Below, piece by piece: positions 1-13,460 of a stretch of DNA of 64,000 bases. Within the stretch, counting starts at the first letter, position 1. Each line of letters opens with the position of its first letter. A program made the translations under genes and the position numbers. Below the pieces are notes generated by a model. That model was not told the origin of the DNA. It saw nothing but the letters and a program-made list of their open reading frames with translations, and did no database searches. Source of the stretch: Macrotis lagotis (Eukaryota; Chordata; Mammalia; Peramelemorphia; Peramelidae); the NCBI RefSeq assembly GCF_037893015.1, contig NC_133666.1, forward strand, positions 2,633,467 to 2,697,466, given 5' to 3'.

Positions 1-3000
1 AAGCAAGGGAGATGGGGGCATAAGTCATCCTCCCCCTACTAGGAGTCAAAGTCCTCCACACACATGGGAGTCGTGGGGAGCCTAAGTCCCCCTCCCCCCA
101 CTAGGAGCCAAAGTCTCCCCCAATGGACACCCAAGGGAGATGGGGAGCCTACGTCACCCTCCCCCCACTGGGAGCCTGTCACCCTCCCCCAATGGGCACC
201 CAAGAGAGATAGGGGGCCTAAGTCACCCTGCTCCCCACTGGGAGCCAAAGTCCCCCCCCCCACTCGGGAAGCAAGGGAGATGGGGGCATAAGTCATCCTC
301 CCCCTACTAGGAGTCAAAGTCCTCCACACACATGGGAGTCGTGGGGAGCCTAAGTCCCCCTCCCCCAAACTAGGAGCCACAGTCTCCCCCAATGGACACC
401 CAAGGGAGATGGGGAGCCTACGTCACCCTCCCCCCACTGGGAGCCTGTCACCCTCCCCCCACTGGGAGCCTGTCACCCTCCCCCAATGGGCACCCAAGGG
501 AGATAGGGGGCCTAAGTCACCCTGCTCCCCACTGGGAGCCAAAGTCCCCCCCCCCCACTCGGGAAGCAAGGGAGATGGGGGCATAAGTCATCCTCCCCCT
601 ACTAGGAGTCAAAGTCCTCCACACACATGGGAGTCGTGGGGAGCCTAAGTCCCCCTCCCCCCCACTAGGAGCCACAGTCTCCCCCAATGGACACCCAAGG
701 GAGATGGGGAGCCTACGTCACCCTCCCCCCACTGGGAGCCTGTCACCCTCCCCCAATGGGCACCCAAGGGAGATAGGGGGCCTAAGTCACCCTGCTCCCC
801 ACTGGGAGCCAAAGTCCCCCCCCCACTCGGGAAGCAAGGGAGATGGGGGCATAAGTCATCCTCCCCCTACTAGGAGTCAAAGTCCTCCACACACATGGGA
901 GTCGTGGGGAGCCTAAGTCCCCCTCCCCCAAACTAGGAGCCACAGTCTCCCCCAATGGACACCCAAGGGAGATGGGGAGCCTACGTCACCCTCCCCCCAC
1001 TGGGAGCCTGTCACCCTCCCCCCACTGGGAGCCTGTCACCCTCCCCCAATGGGCACCCAAGGGAGATAGGGGGCCTAAGTCACCCTGCTCCCCACTGGGA
1101 GCCAAAGTCCCCCCCCCCCCACGCGGGAAGCAAGGGAGATGGGGGCATAAGTCATCCTCCCCCTACTAGGAGTCAAAGTCCTCCACACACATGGGAGTCG
1201 TGGGGAGCCTAAGTCCCCCTCCCCCCCACTAGGAGCCACAGTCTCCCCCAATGGACACCCAAGGGAGATGGGGAGCCTACGTCACCCTCCCCCCACTGGG
1301 AGCCTGTCACCCTCCCCCAATGGGCACCCAAGGGAGATAGGGGGCCTAAGTCACCCTGCTCCCCACTGGGAGCCAAAGTCCCCCCCCCCACTCGGGAAGC
1401 AAGGGAGATGGGGGCATAAGTCATCCTCCCCCTACTAGGAGTCAAAGTCCTCCACACACATGGGAGTCGTGGGGAGCCTAAGTCCCCCTCCCCCCCACTA
1501 GGAGCCACAGTCTCCCCCAATGGACACCCAAGGGAGATGGGGAGCCTACGTCACCCTCCCCCCACTGGGAGCCTGTCACCCTCCCCCAATGGGCACCCAA
1601 GGGAGATAGGGGGCCTAAGTCACCCTGCTCCCCACTGGGAGCCAAAGTCCCCCCCCCCACTCGGGAAGCAAGGGAGATGGGGGCATAAGTCATCCTCCCC
1701 CTACTAGGAGTCAAAGTCCTCCACACACATGGGAGTCGTGGGGAGCCTAAGTCCCCCTCCCCCCCACTAGGAGCCAAAGTCTCCCCCAATGGACACCCAA
1801 GGGAGATGGGGAGCCTACGTCACCCTCCCCCCACTGGGAGCCTGTCACCCTCCCCCCACTGGGAGCCTGTCACCCTCCCCCAATGGGCACCCAAGGGAGA
1901 TAGGGGGCCTAAGTCACCCTGCTCCCCACTGGGAGCCAAAGTCCCCCCCCCCCCACTCGGGAAGCAAGGGAGATGGGGGCATAAGTCATCCTCCCCCTAC
2001 TAGGAGTCAAAGTCCTCCACACACATGGGAGTCGTGGGGAGCCTAAGTCCCCCTCCCCCCCACTAGGAGCCACAGTCTCCCCCAATGGACACCCAAGGGA
2101 GATGGGGAGCCTACGTCACCCTCCCCCCACTGGGAGCCTGTCACCCTCCCCCAATGGGCACCCAAGGGAGATAGGGGGCCTAAGTCACCCTGCTCCCCAC
2201 TGGGAGCCAAAGTCCCCCCCCCACTCGGGAAGCAAGGGAGATGGGGGCATAAGTCATCCTCCCCCTACTAGGAGTCAAAGTCCTCCACACACATGGGAGT
2301 CGTGGGGAGCCTAAGTCCCCCTCCCCCCCACTAGGAGCCACAGTCTCCCCCAATGGACACCCAAGGGAGATGGGGAGCCTACGTCACCCTCCCCCCACTG
2401 GGAGCCTGTCACCCTCCCCCAATGGGCACCCAAGGGAGATAGGGGGCCTAAGTCACCCTGCTCCCCACTGGGAGCCAAAGTCCCCCCCCCACTCGGGAAG
2501 CAAGGGAGATGGGGGCATAAGTCATCCTCCCCCTACTAGGAGTCAAAGTCCTCCACACACATGGGAGTCGTGGGGAGCCTAAGTCCCCCTCCCCCCCACT
2601 AGGAGCCACAGTCTCCCCCAATGGACACCCAAGGGAGATGGGGAGCCTACGTCACCCTCCCCCCACTGGGAGCCTGTCACCCTCCCCCAATGGGCACCCA
2701 AGGGAGATAGGGGGCCTAAGTCACCCTGCTCCCCACTGGGAGCCAAAGTCCCCCCCCCACTCGGGAAGCAAGGGAGATGGGGGCATAAGTCATCCTCCCC
2801 CTACTAGGAGTCAAAGTCCTCCACACACATGGGAGTCGTGGGGAGCCTAAGTCCCCCTCCCCCCCACTAGGAGCCAAAGTCTCCCCCAATGGACACCCAA
2901 GGGAGATGGGGAGCCTACGTCACCCTCCCCCCACTGGGAGCCTGTCACCCTCCCCCCACTGGGAGCCTGTCACCCTCCCCCAATGGGCACCCAAGGGAGA

Positions 3001-6000
3001 TAGGGGGCCTAAGTCACCCTGCTCCCCACTGGGAGCCAAAGTCCCCCCCCCCCACTCGGGAAGCAAGGGAGATGGGGGCATAAGTCATCCTCCCCCTACT
3101 AGGAGTCAAAGTCCTCCACACACATGGGAGTCGTGGGGAGCCTAAGTCCCCCTCCCCCCCACTAGGAGCCACAGTCTCCCCCAATGGACACCCAAGGGAG
3201 ATGGGGAGCCTACGTCACCCTCCCCCCACTGGGAGCCTGCCACCCTCCCCCAATGGGCACCCAAGGGAGATAGGGGGCCTAAGTCACCCTGCTCCCCACT
3301 GGGAGCCAAAGTCCCCCCCCCACTCGGGAAGCAAGGGAGATGGGGGCATAAGTCATCCTCCCCCTACTAGGAGTCAAAGTCCTCCACACACATGGGAGTC
3401 GTGGGGAGCCTAAGTCCCCCTCCCCCCCACTAGGAGCCACAGTCTCCCCCAATGGACACCCAAGGGAGATGGGGAGCCTACGTCACCCTCCCCCCACTGG
3501 GAGCCTGTCACCCTCCCCCAATGGGCACCCAAGGGAGATAGGGGGCCTAAGTCACCCTGCTCCCCACTGGGAGCCAAAGTCCCCCCCCCACTCGGGAAGC
3601 AAGGGAGATGGGGGCATAAGTCATCCTCCCCCTACTAGGAGTCAAAGTCCTCCACACACATGGGAGTCGTGGGGAGCCTAAGTCCCCCTCCCCCCCACTA
3701 GGAGCCACAGTCTCCCCCAATGGACACCCAAGGGAGATGGGGAGCCTACGTCACCCTCCCCCCACTGGGAGCCTGTCACCCTCCCCCAATGGGCACCCAA
3801 GGGAGATAGGGGGCCTAAGTCACCCTGCTCCCCACTGGGAGCCAAAGTCCCCCCCCCCACTCGGGAAGCAAGGGAGATGGGGGCATAAGTCATCCTCCCC
3901 CTACTAGGAGTCAAAGTCCTCCACACACATGGGAGTCGTGGGGAGCCTAAGTCCCCCTCCCCCAAACTAGGAGCCACAGTCTCCCCCAATGGACACCCAA
4001 GGGAGATGGGGAGCCTACGTCACCCTCCCCCCACTGGGAGCCTGTCACCCTCCCCCCACTGGGAGCCTGTCACCCTCCCCCAATGGGCACCCAAGGGAGA
4101 TAGGGGGCCTAAGTCACCCTGCTCCCCACTGGGAGCCAAAGTCCCCCCCCCCCACTCGGGAAGCAAGGGAGATGGGGGCATAAGTCATCCTCCCCCTACT
4201 AGGAGTCAAAGTCCTCCACACACATGGGAGTCGTGGGGAGCCTAAGTCCCCCTCCCCCCACTAGGAGCCAAAGTCTCCCCCAATGGACACCCAAGGGAGA
4301 TGGGGAGCCTACGTCACCCTCCCCCCACTGGGAGCCTGTCACCCTCCCCCAATGGGCACCCAAGAGAGATAGGGGGCCTAAGTCACCCTGCTCCCCACTG
4401 GGAGCCAAAGTCCCCCCCCCCCACTCGGGAAGCAAGGGAGATGGGGGCATAAGTCATCCTCCCCCTACTAGGAGTCAAAGTCCTCCACACACATGGGAGT
4501 CGTGGGGAGCCTAAGTCCCCCTCCCCCAAACTAGGAGCCACAGTCTCCCCCAATGGACACCCAAGGGAGATGGGGAGCCTACGTCACCCTCCCCCCACTG
4601 GGAGCCTGTCACCCTCCCCCCACTGGGAGCCTGTCACCCTCCCCCAATGGGCACCCAAGGGAGATAGGGGGCCTAAGTCACCCTGCTCCCCACTGGGAGC
4701 CAAAGTCCCCCCCCCCACTCGGGAAGCAAGGGAGATGGGGGCATAAGTCATCCTCCCCCTACTAGGAGTCAAAGTCCTCCACACACATGGGAGTCGTGGG
4801 GAGCCTAAGTCCCCCTCCCCCCCACTAGGAGCCACAGTCTCCCCCAATGGACACCCAAGGGAGATGGGGAGCCTACGTCACCCTCCCCCCACTGGGAGCC
4901 TGTCACCCTCCCCCAATGGGCACCCAAGGGAGATAGGGGGCCTAAGTCACCCTGCTCCCCACTGGGAGCCAAAGTCCCCCCCCCCACTCGGGAAGCAAGG
5001 GAGATGGGGGCATAAGTCATCCTCCCCCTACTAGGAGTCAAAGTCCTCCACACACATGGGAGTCGTGGGGAGCCTAAGTCCCCCTCCCCCCCACTAGGAG
5101 CCACAGTCTCCCCCAATGGACACCCAAGGGAGATGGGGAGCCTACGTCACCCTCCCCCCACTGGGAGCCTGTCACCCTCCCCCAATGGGCACCCAAGGGA
5201 GATAGGGGGCCTAAGTCACCCTGCTCCCCACTGGGAGCCAAAGTCCCCCCCCCACTCGGGAAGCAAGGGAGATGGGGGCATAAGTCATCCTCCCCCTACT
5301 AGGAGTCAAAGTCCTCCACACACATGGGAGTCGTGGGGAGCCTAAGTCCCCCTCCCCCCCACTAGGAGCCAAAGTCTCCCCCAATGGACACCCAAGGGAG
5401 ATGGGGAGCCTACGTCACCCTCCCCCCACTGGGAGCCTGTCACCCTCCCCCAATGGGCACCCAAGGGAGATAGGGGGCCTAAGTCACCCTGCTCCCCACT
5501 GGGAGCCAAAGTCCCCCCCCCCCACTCGGGAAGCAAGGGAGATGGGGGCATAAGTCATCCTCCCCCTACTAGGAGTCAAAGTCCTCCACACACATGGGAG
5601 TCGTGGGGAGCCTAAGTCCCCCTCCCCCAAACTAGGAGCCACAGTCTCCCCCAATGGACACCCAAGGGAGATGGGGAGCCTACGTCACCCTCCCCCCACT
5701 GGGAGCCTGTCACCCTCCCCCCACTGGGAGCCTGTCACCCTCCCCCAATGGGCACCCAAGGGAGATAGGGGGCCTAAGTCACCCTGCTCCCCACTGGGAG
5801 CCAAAGTCCCCCCCCCCACTCGGGAAGCAAGGGAGATGGGGGCATAAGTCATCCTCCCCCTACTAGGAGTCAAAGTCCTCCACACACATGGGAGTCGTGG
5901 GGAGCCTAAGTCCCCCTCCCCCCACTAGGAGCCAAAGTCTCCCCCAATGGACACCCAAGGGAGATGGGGAGCCTACGTCACCCTCCCCCCACTGGGAGCC

Positions 6001-9000
6001 TGTCACCCTCCCCCAATGGGCACCCAAGAGAGATAGGGGGCCTAAGTCACCCTGCTCCCCACTGGGAGCCAAAGTCCCCCCCCCCACTCGGGAAGCAAGG
6101 GAGATGGGGGCATAAGTCATCCTCCCCCTACTAGGAGTCAAAGTCCTCCACACACATGGGAGTCGTGGGGAGCCTAAGTCCCCCTCCCCCAAACTAGGAG
6201 CCACAGTCTCCCCCAATGGACACCCAAGGGAGATGGGGAGCCTACGTCACCCTCCCCCCACTGGGAGCCTGTCACCCTCCCCCCACTGGGAGCCTGTCAC
6301 CCTCCCCCAATGGGCACCCAAGGGAGATAGGGGGCCTAAGTCACCCTGCTCCCCACTGGGAGCCAAAGTCCCCCCCCCCACTCGGGAAGCAAGGGAGATG
6401 GGGGCATAAGTCATCCTCCCCCTACTAGGAGTCAAAGTCCTCCACACACATGGGAGTCGTGGGGAGCCTAAGTCCCCCTCCCCCCCACTAGGAGCCACAG
6501 TCTCCCCCAATGGACACCCAAGGGAGATGGGGAGCCTACGTCACCCTCCCCCCACTGGGAGCCTGTCACCCTCCCCCCACTGGGAGCCTGTCACCCTCCC
6601 CCAATGGGCACCCAAGGGAGATAGGGGGCCTAAGTCACCCTGCTCCCCACTGGGAGCCAAAGTCCCCCCCCCCACTCGGGAAGCAAGGGAGATGGGGGCA
6701 TAAGTCATCCTCCCCCTACTAGGAGTCAAAGTCCTCCACACACATGGGAGTCGTGGGGAGCCTAAGTCCCCCTCCCCCCCACTAGGAGCCACAGTCTCCC
6801 CCAATGGACACCCAAGGGAGATGGGGAGCCTACGTCACCCTCCCCCCACTGGGAGCCTGTCACCCTCCCCCCACTGGGAGCCTGTCACCCTCCCCCAATG
6901 GGCACCCAAGGGAGATAGGGGGCCTAAGTCACCCTGCTCCCCACTGGGAGCCAAAGTCCCCCCCCCCCCACTCGGGAAGCAAGGGAGATGGGGGCATAAG
7001 TCATCCTCCCCCTACTAGGAGTCAAAGTCCTCCACACACATGGGAGTCGTGGGGAGCCTAAGTCCCCCTCCCCCCACTAGGAGCCAAAGTCTCCCCCAAT
7101 GGACACCCAAGGGAGATGGGGAGCCTACGTCACCCTCCCCCCACTGGGAGCCTGTCACCCTCCCCCCACTGGGAGCCTGTCACCCTCCCCCAATGGGCAC
7201 CCAAGGGAGATAGGGGGCCTAAGTCACCCTGCTCCCCACTGGGAGCCAAAGTCCCCCCCCTACTCGGGAAGCAAGGGAGATGGGGGCATAAGTCATCCTC
7301 CCCCTACTAGGAGTCAAAGTCCTCCACACACATGGGAGTCGTGGGGAGCCTAAGTCCCCCTCCCCCCACTAGGAGCCAAAGTCTCCCCCAATGGACACCC
7401 AAGGGAGATGGGGAGCCTACGTCACCCTCCCCCCACTGGGAGCCTGTCACCCTCCCCCAATGGGCACCCAAGGGAGATAGGGGGCCTAAGTCACCCTGCT
7501 CCCCACTGGGAGCCAAAGTCCCCCCCCCCCACTCGGGAAGCAAGGGAGATGGGGGCATAAGTCATCCTCCCCCTACTAGGAGTCAAAGTCCTCCACACAC
7601 ATGGGAGTCGTGGGGAGCCTAAGTCCCCCTCCCCCCACTAGGAGCCAAAGTCTCCCCCAATGGACACCCAAGGGAGATGGGGAGCCTACGTCACCCTCCC
7701 CCCACTAGGAGCCTGTCACCCTCCCCCAATGGGCACCCAAGGGAGATAGGGGGCCTAAGTCACCCTGCTCCCCACTGGGAGCCAAAGTCCCCCCCCCACT
7801 CGGGAAGCAAGGGAGATGGGGGCATAAGTCATCCTCCCCCTACTAGGAGTCAAAGTCCTCCACACACATGGGAGTCGTGGGGAGCCTAAGTCCCCCTCCC
7901 CCCCACTAGGAGCCACAGTCTCCCCCAATGGACACCCAAGGGAGATGGGGAGCCTACGTCACCCTCCCCCCACTGGGAGCCTGTCACCCTCCCCCCACTG
8001 GGAGCCTGTCACCCTCCCCCAATGGGCACCCAAGGGAGATAGGGGGCCTAAGTCACCCTGCTCCCCACTGGGAGCCAAAGTCCCCCCCCCCCACTCGGGA
8101 AGCAAGGGAGATGGGGGCATAAGTCATCCTCCCCCTACTAGGAGTCAAAGTCCTCCACACACATGGGAGTCGTGGGGAGCCTAAGTCCCCCTCCCCCAAA
8201 CTAGGAGCCACAGTCTCCCCCAATGGACACCCAAGGGAGATGGGGAGCCTACGTCACCCTCCCCCCACTGGGAGCCTGTCACCCTCCCCCCACTGGGAGC
8301 CTGTCACCCTCCCCCAATGGGCACCCAAGGGAGATAGGGGGCCTAAGTCACCCTGCTCCCCACTGGGAGCCAAAGTCCCCCCCCCCACTCGGGAAGCAAG
8401 GGAGATGGGGGCATAAGTCATCCTCCCCCTACTAGGAGTCAAAGTCCTCCACACACATGGGAGTCGTGGGGAGCCTAAGTCCCCCTCCCCCCCACTAGGA
8501 GCCACAGTCTCCCCCAATGGACACCCAAGGGAGATGGGGAGCCTACGTCACCCTCCCCCCACTGGGAGCCTGTCACCCTCCCCCAATGGGCACCCAAGGG
8601 AGATAGGGGGCCTAAGTCACCCTGCTCCCCACTGGGAGCCAAAGTCCCCCCCCCCACTCGGGAAGCAAGGGAGATGGGGGCATAAGTCATCCTCCCCCTA
8701 CTAGGAGTCAAAGTCCTCCACACACATGGGAGTCGTGGGGAGCCTAAGTCCCCCTCCCCCCCACTAGGAGCCAAAGTCTCCCCCAATGGACACCCAAGGG
8801 AGATGGGGAGCCTACGTCACCCTCCCCCCACTGGGAGCCTGTCACCCTCCCCCCACTGGGAGCCTGTCACCCTCCCCCAATGGGCACCCAAGGGAGATAG
8901 GGGGCCTAAGTCACCCTGCTCCCCACTGGGAGCCAAAGTCCCCCCCCCCCACTCGGGAAGCAAGGGAGATGGGGGCATAAGTCATCCTCCCCCTACTAGG

Positions 9001-9870
9001 AGTCAAAGTCCTCCACACACATGGGAGTCGTGGGGAGCCTAAGTCCCCCTCCCCCCCACTAGGAGCCACAGTCTCCCCCAATGGACACCCAAGGGAGATG
9101 GGGAGCCTACGTCACCCTCCCCCCACTGGGAGCCTGTCACCCTCCCCCAATGGGCACCCAAGGGAGATAGGGGGCCTAAGTCACCCTGCTCCCCACTGGG
9201 AGCCAAAGTCCCCCCCCCACTCGGGAAGCAAGGGAGATGGGGGCATAAGTCATCCTCCCCCTACTAGGAGTCAAAGTCCTCCACACACATGGGAGTCGTG
9301 GGGAGCCTAAGTCCCCCTCCCCCCCACTAGGAGCCAAAGTCTCCCCCAATGGACACCCAAGGGAGATGGGGAGCCTACGTCACCCTCCCCCCACTGGGAG
9401 CCTGTCACCCTCCCCCCACTGGGAGCCTGTCACCCTCCCCCAATGGGCACCCAAGGGAGATAGGGGGCCTAAGTCACCCTGCTCCCCACTGGGAGCCAAA
9501 GTCCCCCCCCCCACTCGGGAAACAAGGGAGATGGGGGCATAAGTCATCCTCCCCCTACTAGGAGTCAAAGTCCTCCACACACATGGGAGTCGTGGGGAGC
9601 CTAAGTCCCCCTCCCCCCACTAGGAGCCAAAGTCTCCCCCAATGGACACCCAAGGGAGATGGGGAGCCTACGTCACCCTCCCCCCACTGGGAGCCTGTCA
9701 CCCTCCCCCAATGGGCACCCAAGGGAGATAGGGGGCCTAAGTCACCCTGCTCCCCACTGGGAGCCAAAGTCCCCCCCCCACTCGGGAAGCAAGGGAGATG
9801 GGGGCATAAGTCATCCTCCCCCTACTAGGAGTCAAAATCCTCCACACACATGGGAGTCGTGGGACATGGG
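1..9870 (+). repeat. GC-rich higher-order tandem array, left copy (about 35 units of 268-296 bp)
   Basis: The sequence repeats almost perfectly every 268 bases, or every 294-296 bases in units carrying an extra 25-base block (CCCCCCACTGGGAGCCTGTC and following bases). Inside each unit there are four diverged subunits of about 67 bases, each containing a CTAAGTCACCCT-like block, a CACTGGGAGCC/CACTAGGAGCC block and an ACCCAAGGGAGATGGGG-like block, so 268 bp is a tetramer. Units differ mostly in C-run length (9-12) and in a few single bases, such as AAACTAGGAGCC for CCACTAGGAGCC. The window starts inside the array, so its true length is larger. The reading frame is not kept from unit to unit, because 268 is not a multiple of three, so it is not protein coding. 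The same array lies in opposite orientation at 16,135-24,240. Confidence 0.95.
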
Positions 9871-10105
9871 GAGCCTAAGTCACCCTCCCCCCGACTGGGA
9901 GCCAAAGTCTCTCCCAATGGGGACCCAAGGGGGATGGGGAGCTTAAGTCACCCTCCCCACCCAGCATCTAAGCAAGATGGGGAGCCTAAGTCACCCTGTT
10001 CCCCACTGGAAAACAGAGTCCCCCCTCACTTGGGAGGCAAGTGAGATGGGGGGGCCTAAGTCACCCTGCCCCCCACTGGGAGCCAAAGTCCCCCTCCATT
10101 CCAGA
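9870..10105 (+). repeat. Diverged inner edge of the left array
   Basis: Subunits of the array continue here, but with many more differences: GACTGGGAGCCAAAGTCTCT, then GGGACCCAAGGGGGATGGGG, then CCCACTGGAAAACAGAGTCC. This is the usual picture at the edge of a tandem array, where copies are no longer homogenised. The mirror piece is at 15,900-16,135. Confidence 0.8.
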
Positions 10106-10872
10106 GGACCCCGCTTCTGGTCAGATACAGCTAATCCCTACTTTCGGCCTGGGCTCCTGTGTCTTGGCTGCTCTCAGTCTGGTCTGGGAGGGAAGGTCCT
10201 CCCTTAGCAATGGATGGCACCTATCTCCCGAGGAGTACAGTCAATAGAATGCTGGGGTCAGGCCCCGAATCTCCTTGGTGCCCCAGAGAGATGGGAGGGG
10301 TACATTCGGAGGCCTGGCACGGGCCCACCAGGCCCCTTCCCTCCACCCAATCTTGGCAATTGACACAAAGCAAGTCTCAGACAATCCCCTGTACCCCCTA
10401 AATAAAATTCGGTGACCCCTGGAAAGGAGATAAAATGGAAAGGAGAATATACACACCTTATACCCAGAAGGCAGACAAGTGACCCAGGCAGGGACAGTAG
10501 CTGGGATCCCCCTTGAGGGGCTGCTCTGGAGCCCGCAAACCCTCCCTGAAAGAAGGGGTCCCTGTCCTGGGTGTGGAAATGTCCCACATCCCTCCTTCCC
10601 TGGCTGTGACACTGCTACACAGAACCCTTCACAAGGTGGGGGGTCCTCTTCGAGAGCCAGGGACCCCTCTGGCAGCCAGATGGGTGCCAGGCTATTGGGG
10701 AGTGAGCAACCAGTCTCCACCCCCCCCCTCCCTGCCATCCTTTGGGTAACAGAGTCTGGGGGAGTGCCATGAAGGATTCGGCCCTGAGGTTTGCTCCCTC
10801 CCAGGGGCTCGGGCTTGGAGGCTTCTGGGTAGGAGACCAAAGGACTTGGTTGCTCCTAAGAAGGCCTTAATT

Positions 10873-10878
10873 TTTATT
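10873..10878 (-). terminator. Poly(A) signal AATAAA of the left-arm gene
   Basis: The minus strand reads CCAAAAAATAAAAATTAAGG, 326 bases beyond the stop codon of the 187-codon reading frame at 11,204-11,767. The identical signal is present in the right arm at the same distance. A similar AAAAATAAAAATTT lies 170 bases after the stop of the third family member at 63,152. Confidence 0.6.
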
Positions 10879-11203
10879 TTTTGGTGGGGGAGAACAGGGC
10901 TTTTTTAATTTTTTGAGGAAAGAATGCAAGACGAGACACAGAAACTTTCCAATGAACATGTCTTCCACTGACAACGTGGAGGGGGCAACATTGCAGGGGG
11001 TGAGGATGCGCCTCCTTCTCTTTTCCGACCTCTGGGGGAGACTGGTGGAGGGAGTCTCAGGGCCAGAGGGGAAGGGCTGTGTTGAAGAGGTGAGGAGAAA
11101 GGAGGGTGGGGGTGGGGGCAAGAGGCTGGGCTTTGTGGGGTGGGTGCAGGAAGAGGGATGGGGGCATGGGGCCGGGTCCCATTCCTTCCAAGGCCCCAAT
11201 CAC

Positions 11204-11767
11204 TCAGACTCCAGGGCTTGGCTGGGCAGCGGGGTCATCTTTGGCCTCTCTTTCCTCGTCCGGTCCATGGCCTTCAGGGAGATCTTGGGACCTCGATGGA
11301 GTGTTACTGCCATCCATGGTGTTCAGGGTGTTTTCTGGGAGGGTCTGGGGGGGAGAGTGGGGGCCCACCCCCGAGCTTCCTTCTTCCATCCTGTCAAGGG
11401 CCTCCAGAATGCTCTCAGGGCGGGTCTGGTAACGGCGTGCTTGGACCATGGATCGAGTTCCCCGGTGAGTCACGGGGTGGCCCTGGGAGCGCCTCAACTG
11501 GATCACGACTCCCAGCTGGCCATCACCGGCGCCTACCATGGCTGCCTGTTGGTTTTCAGGGTGGGCTGGCTGATGGCGGACATGGGCCACAGGTGGTACA
11601 ATGGGTCTCTGTCTGCCATCCTCTCGGTTGGCTGCGGCCCGCTCCCCCCGGACGTAGATCAGTGGAGGGGGGATGCCCCCCCCCCCTGCCCCTCCCGTAG
11701 CCTGGGAAGGCCACCTGGATGCTCTCAGCCCGGCCCAGAGGTGGTGGTTGGGCTCCGGGCCTGCCAT
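11204..11767 (-). CDS. Uncharacterised family member A (left palindrome copy), 187 aa
   Basis: I do not recognise this protein. The single-exon frame begins at ATGGCAGGC and ends in TGA, giving 187 residues. It is supported by a diverged relative at 62,431-62,982 with which it aligns almost without gaps: GIPPPLIYVR at residues 31-40 against GIPPPMVYAR at 34-43; TRPESILEALDRME at 115-128 against AIPDNVLTALLQSME at 118-132; TLPENTLNTM at 142-151 against TLPPHILMAL at 146-155. The start was chosen because both members have ATGGCAG at this point and give similar total lengths. The N-terminus is Gly/Pro rich, the C-terminus acidic and Pro rich. There is no signal peptide or membrane segment. Polypyrimidine-CAG lies just before the start (CCCCACCCGCAG), so a 5' non-coding exon is possible. 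An identical copy apart from one run length lies head to head in the right arm. The function is unknown; no database search was possible. Confidence 0.6.
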   Translation of the reverse strand: MAGPEPNHHLWAGLRASRWPSQATGGAGGGGIPPPLIYVRGERAAANREDGRQRPIVPPVAHVRHQPAHPENQQAAMVGAGDGQLGVVIQLRRSQGHPVTHRGTRSMVQARRYQTRPESILEALDRMEEGSSGVGPHSPPQTLPENTLNTMDGSNTPSRSQDLPEGHGPDEEREAKDDPAAQPSPGV

Positions 11768-12544
11768 CGGCTCTGCGGGTGGGGATGTGACCCGGAGACA
11801 GCTGAAAGGGTCTCAGCATAGCTACCCAGTTCCTAGGAAGGGGGAGGTGTTCCTGTACTTTCATTCCCTGCCTTGCAGAGGGCTTAACAGCAATTGTGTG
11901 TTGACCAATGGTTACCACACTGTCATGGCAACCACGGAACCCTCTGGTGCTGTGGCCAGCCTGGGGTCTCAGTCTGTGGCCTGCTGGCCAGAGGGGGCAG
12001 GGCCCTCCCACTTGGCCCCCTCAGCCCACCTGGTCAAAAAAACAGTCACCTCTTACATTCCTCCTGGGCCCTGCCATCTGGTGTGGGGGTCCTGGTGGTG
12101 GGAAGACCCTCTGGCCACCTGTTTCAGTCTCCCTGCTCTCTCATGGCCCCTGCCTTGATGAGATGGGGGTCTCTGAAATGCCTGGCACTCCTGGCCTGGT
12201 GAGGGTGTGTACCTCTAGGCACAGATATGTACGTGGTGCCGCCTCTCCCCCAAAACACACACCACACCCCACTTGGAAAGAAAAACTGGCACAAAGTCTT
12301 TCTAGCCCCAATCTCTCCCCTGAGCAATGTTATGGCTGGGGGCCCTCCCCTAAAATGCCAGAAGCCACCTGTCATGTGAGGCTGAGGCTCAGTCTTGGGG
12401 GGGGGGTTGGGATTCCCACCTGGTACCCTGTCACCAGGACCCAGCACATCCCATTTGGGTCATGGCTGCGCTATCCATCAGCCCGGGGACCCTGAGGTGC
12501 ACTGCTCACATCTGCCGCCAGGCCCCACGGATCCCTTAGGCCAG

Positions 12545-13460
12545 AGGGGAAGTAATCCCGCCCACCCTCACTCTGCCCCCCCCCCTGACCCTAGCAGACC
12601 CACAGGCCAAAGAAGCAGGAATCTAAGTTCTCCCATAGAGAGAGGCCTGGGGCTGGGCAGGGGAGCCACCCATGGGACGTCCCTGGAAGGGAAGGGCCTC
12701 AGTATCCCCCTGCCTCTTGGTTGTCCCTGGAAAGGAAGGCAGGATAACCCAGTAGACAGGGCCCATTGAGGCATGGCCCTTGCAGGCTACCTCTGAGATG
12801 GGGGTCCCAGGGCCAGAGGGGTGCACAGCCTTTGGTAATCACCCAGCAGGAAGGTCCTTTTCCAAAGAAGGCAACCTGATGCCGGGAAGTGGCTCCTTCC
12901 TCACTGCTCCTTGGGGCCTGATGCCCGCCACACAGCTGGCAGGCAGAGAGGTCACTCAAAGGTGTTTCAGCTGGCCTTGACCAGTCAACTCTCACTCTTG
13001 GAATGAGCTGTTGGGTGGGGGGAGGGGACCCAGGTCAGGGGAGGCCCATTCTGGGTCAGTTTCTACTTAGAGGGAGATTGGACCTCACCTGCCCTGGCTG
13101 GATGCCCGCCCCCTGCCAGGGGGGACTCGTGGGCAATAGCGTATGTCAAGGTGGCTGATGGCCTGGATTCCAGCCAAGGAGTGGACAGGGCTCTTGGAGA
13201 TCTCGCAGCCAAGGTCCTGCTTTCCTAGAGAACAAGCCCATCTGGGGAAAGGACAGTGGCCCAGTCACTACCCAGGGAAACCCCCAGAGGGGTCCCTGTG
13301 GGCCTGCTGACAGGAAGGGGCCTGGAAGGACTAAGGCTCCTGGGCTGGCATCTCCAAAGGCTCCCCAGGTCCATTTTCCCCCAGTATCCTTGTCTAGAGC
13401 AGGGGAGAGGGTCTCTGACAGGGAGTCCTCAGGCTCCTTGGAAGATGCCCCACAGGGGCC
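12545..13460. other. Unique spacer at the palindrome centre (916 bp)
   Basis: This is the only non-duplicated sequence inside the inverted repeat. It is GC rich with several G and C runs. It separates the two head-to-head gene copies (start codons 11,767 and 14,238, 2.47 kb apart), so promoters for both may lie here or in the inner arms. I see no coding frame with independent support and no recognisable repeat. Confidence 0.7.

Larger units (their letters stand above)
9870..12544 (+). repeat. Left arm of palindrome (non-array part)
   Basis: This stretch is repeated as its reverse complement at 13,461-16,135. Matching positions sum to about 26,005. The match ends sharply at CTTAGGCCAG (12,544 against 13,461), after which the sequences are unrelated. 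I found only scattered differences by eye: C-run lengths near 10,395 and 11,670, and base changes near 10,308 and 10,535. The arm therefore appears more than 99% identical to its partner. With the arrays included, the inverted repeat is about 26 kb or longer. Confidence 0.95.

Noticed and set aside
1-9870. Dozens of 64-117 codon open frames on both strands of the arrays
   Set aside because: They follow from a stop-poor repeat unit. The unit length is not a multiple of three, frames change between units, and nothing resembles a protein.
10241-10840. 199-codon minus-strand frame in the left arm downstream of the gene
   Set aside because: It is not open through the mirror arm, lies beyond the poly(A) signal, and has no similarity in the third family locus.
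10913-11821. Long open frames (302 and 414 codons) antisense to the palindrome genes
   Set aside because: They are shadows of the GC-rich family gene on the other strand, and their C-terminal parts differ between the two arms because of run-length changes.
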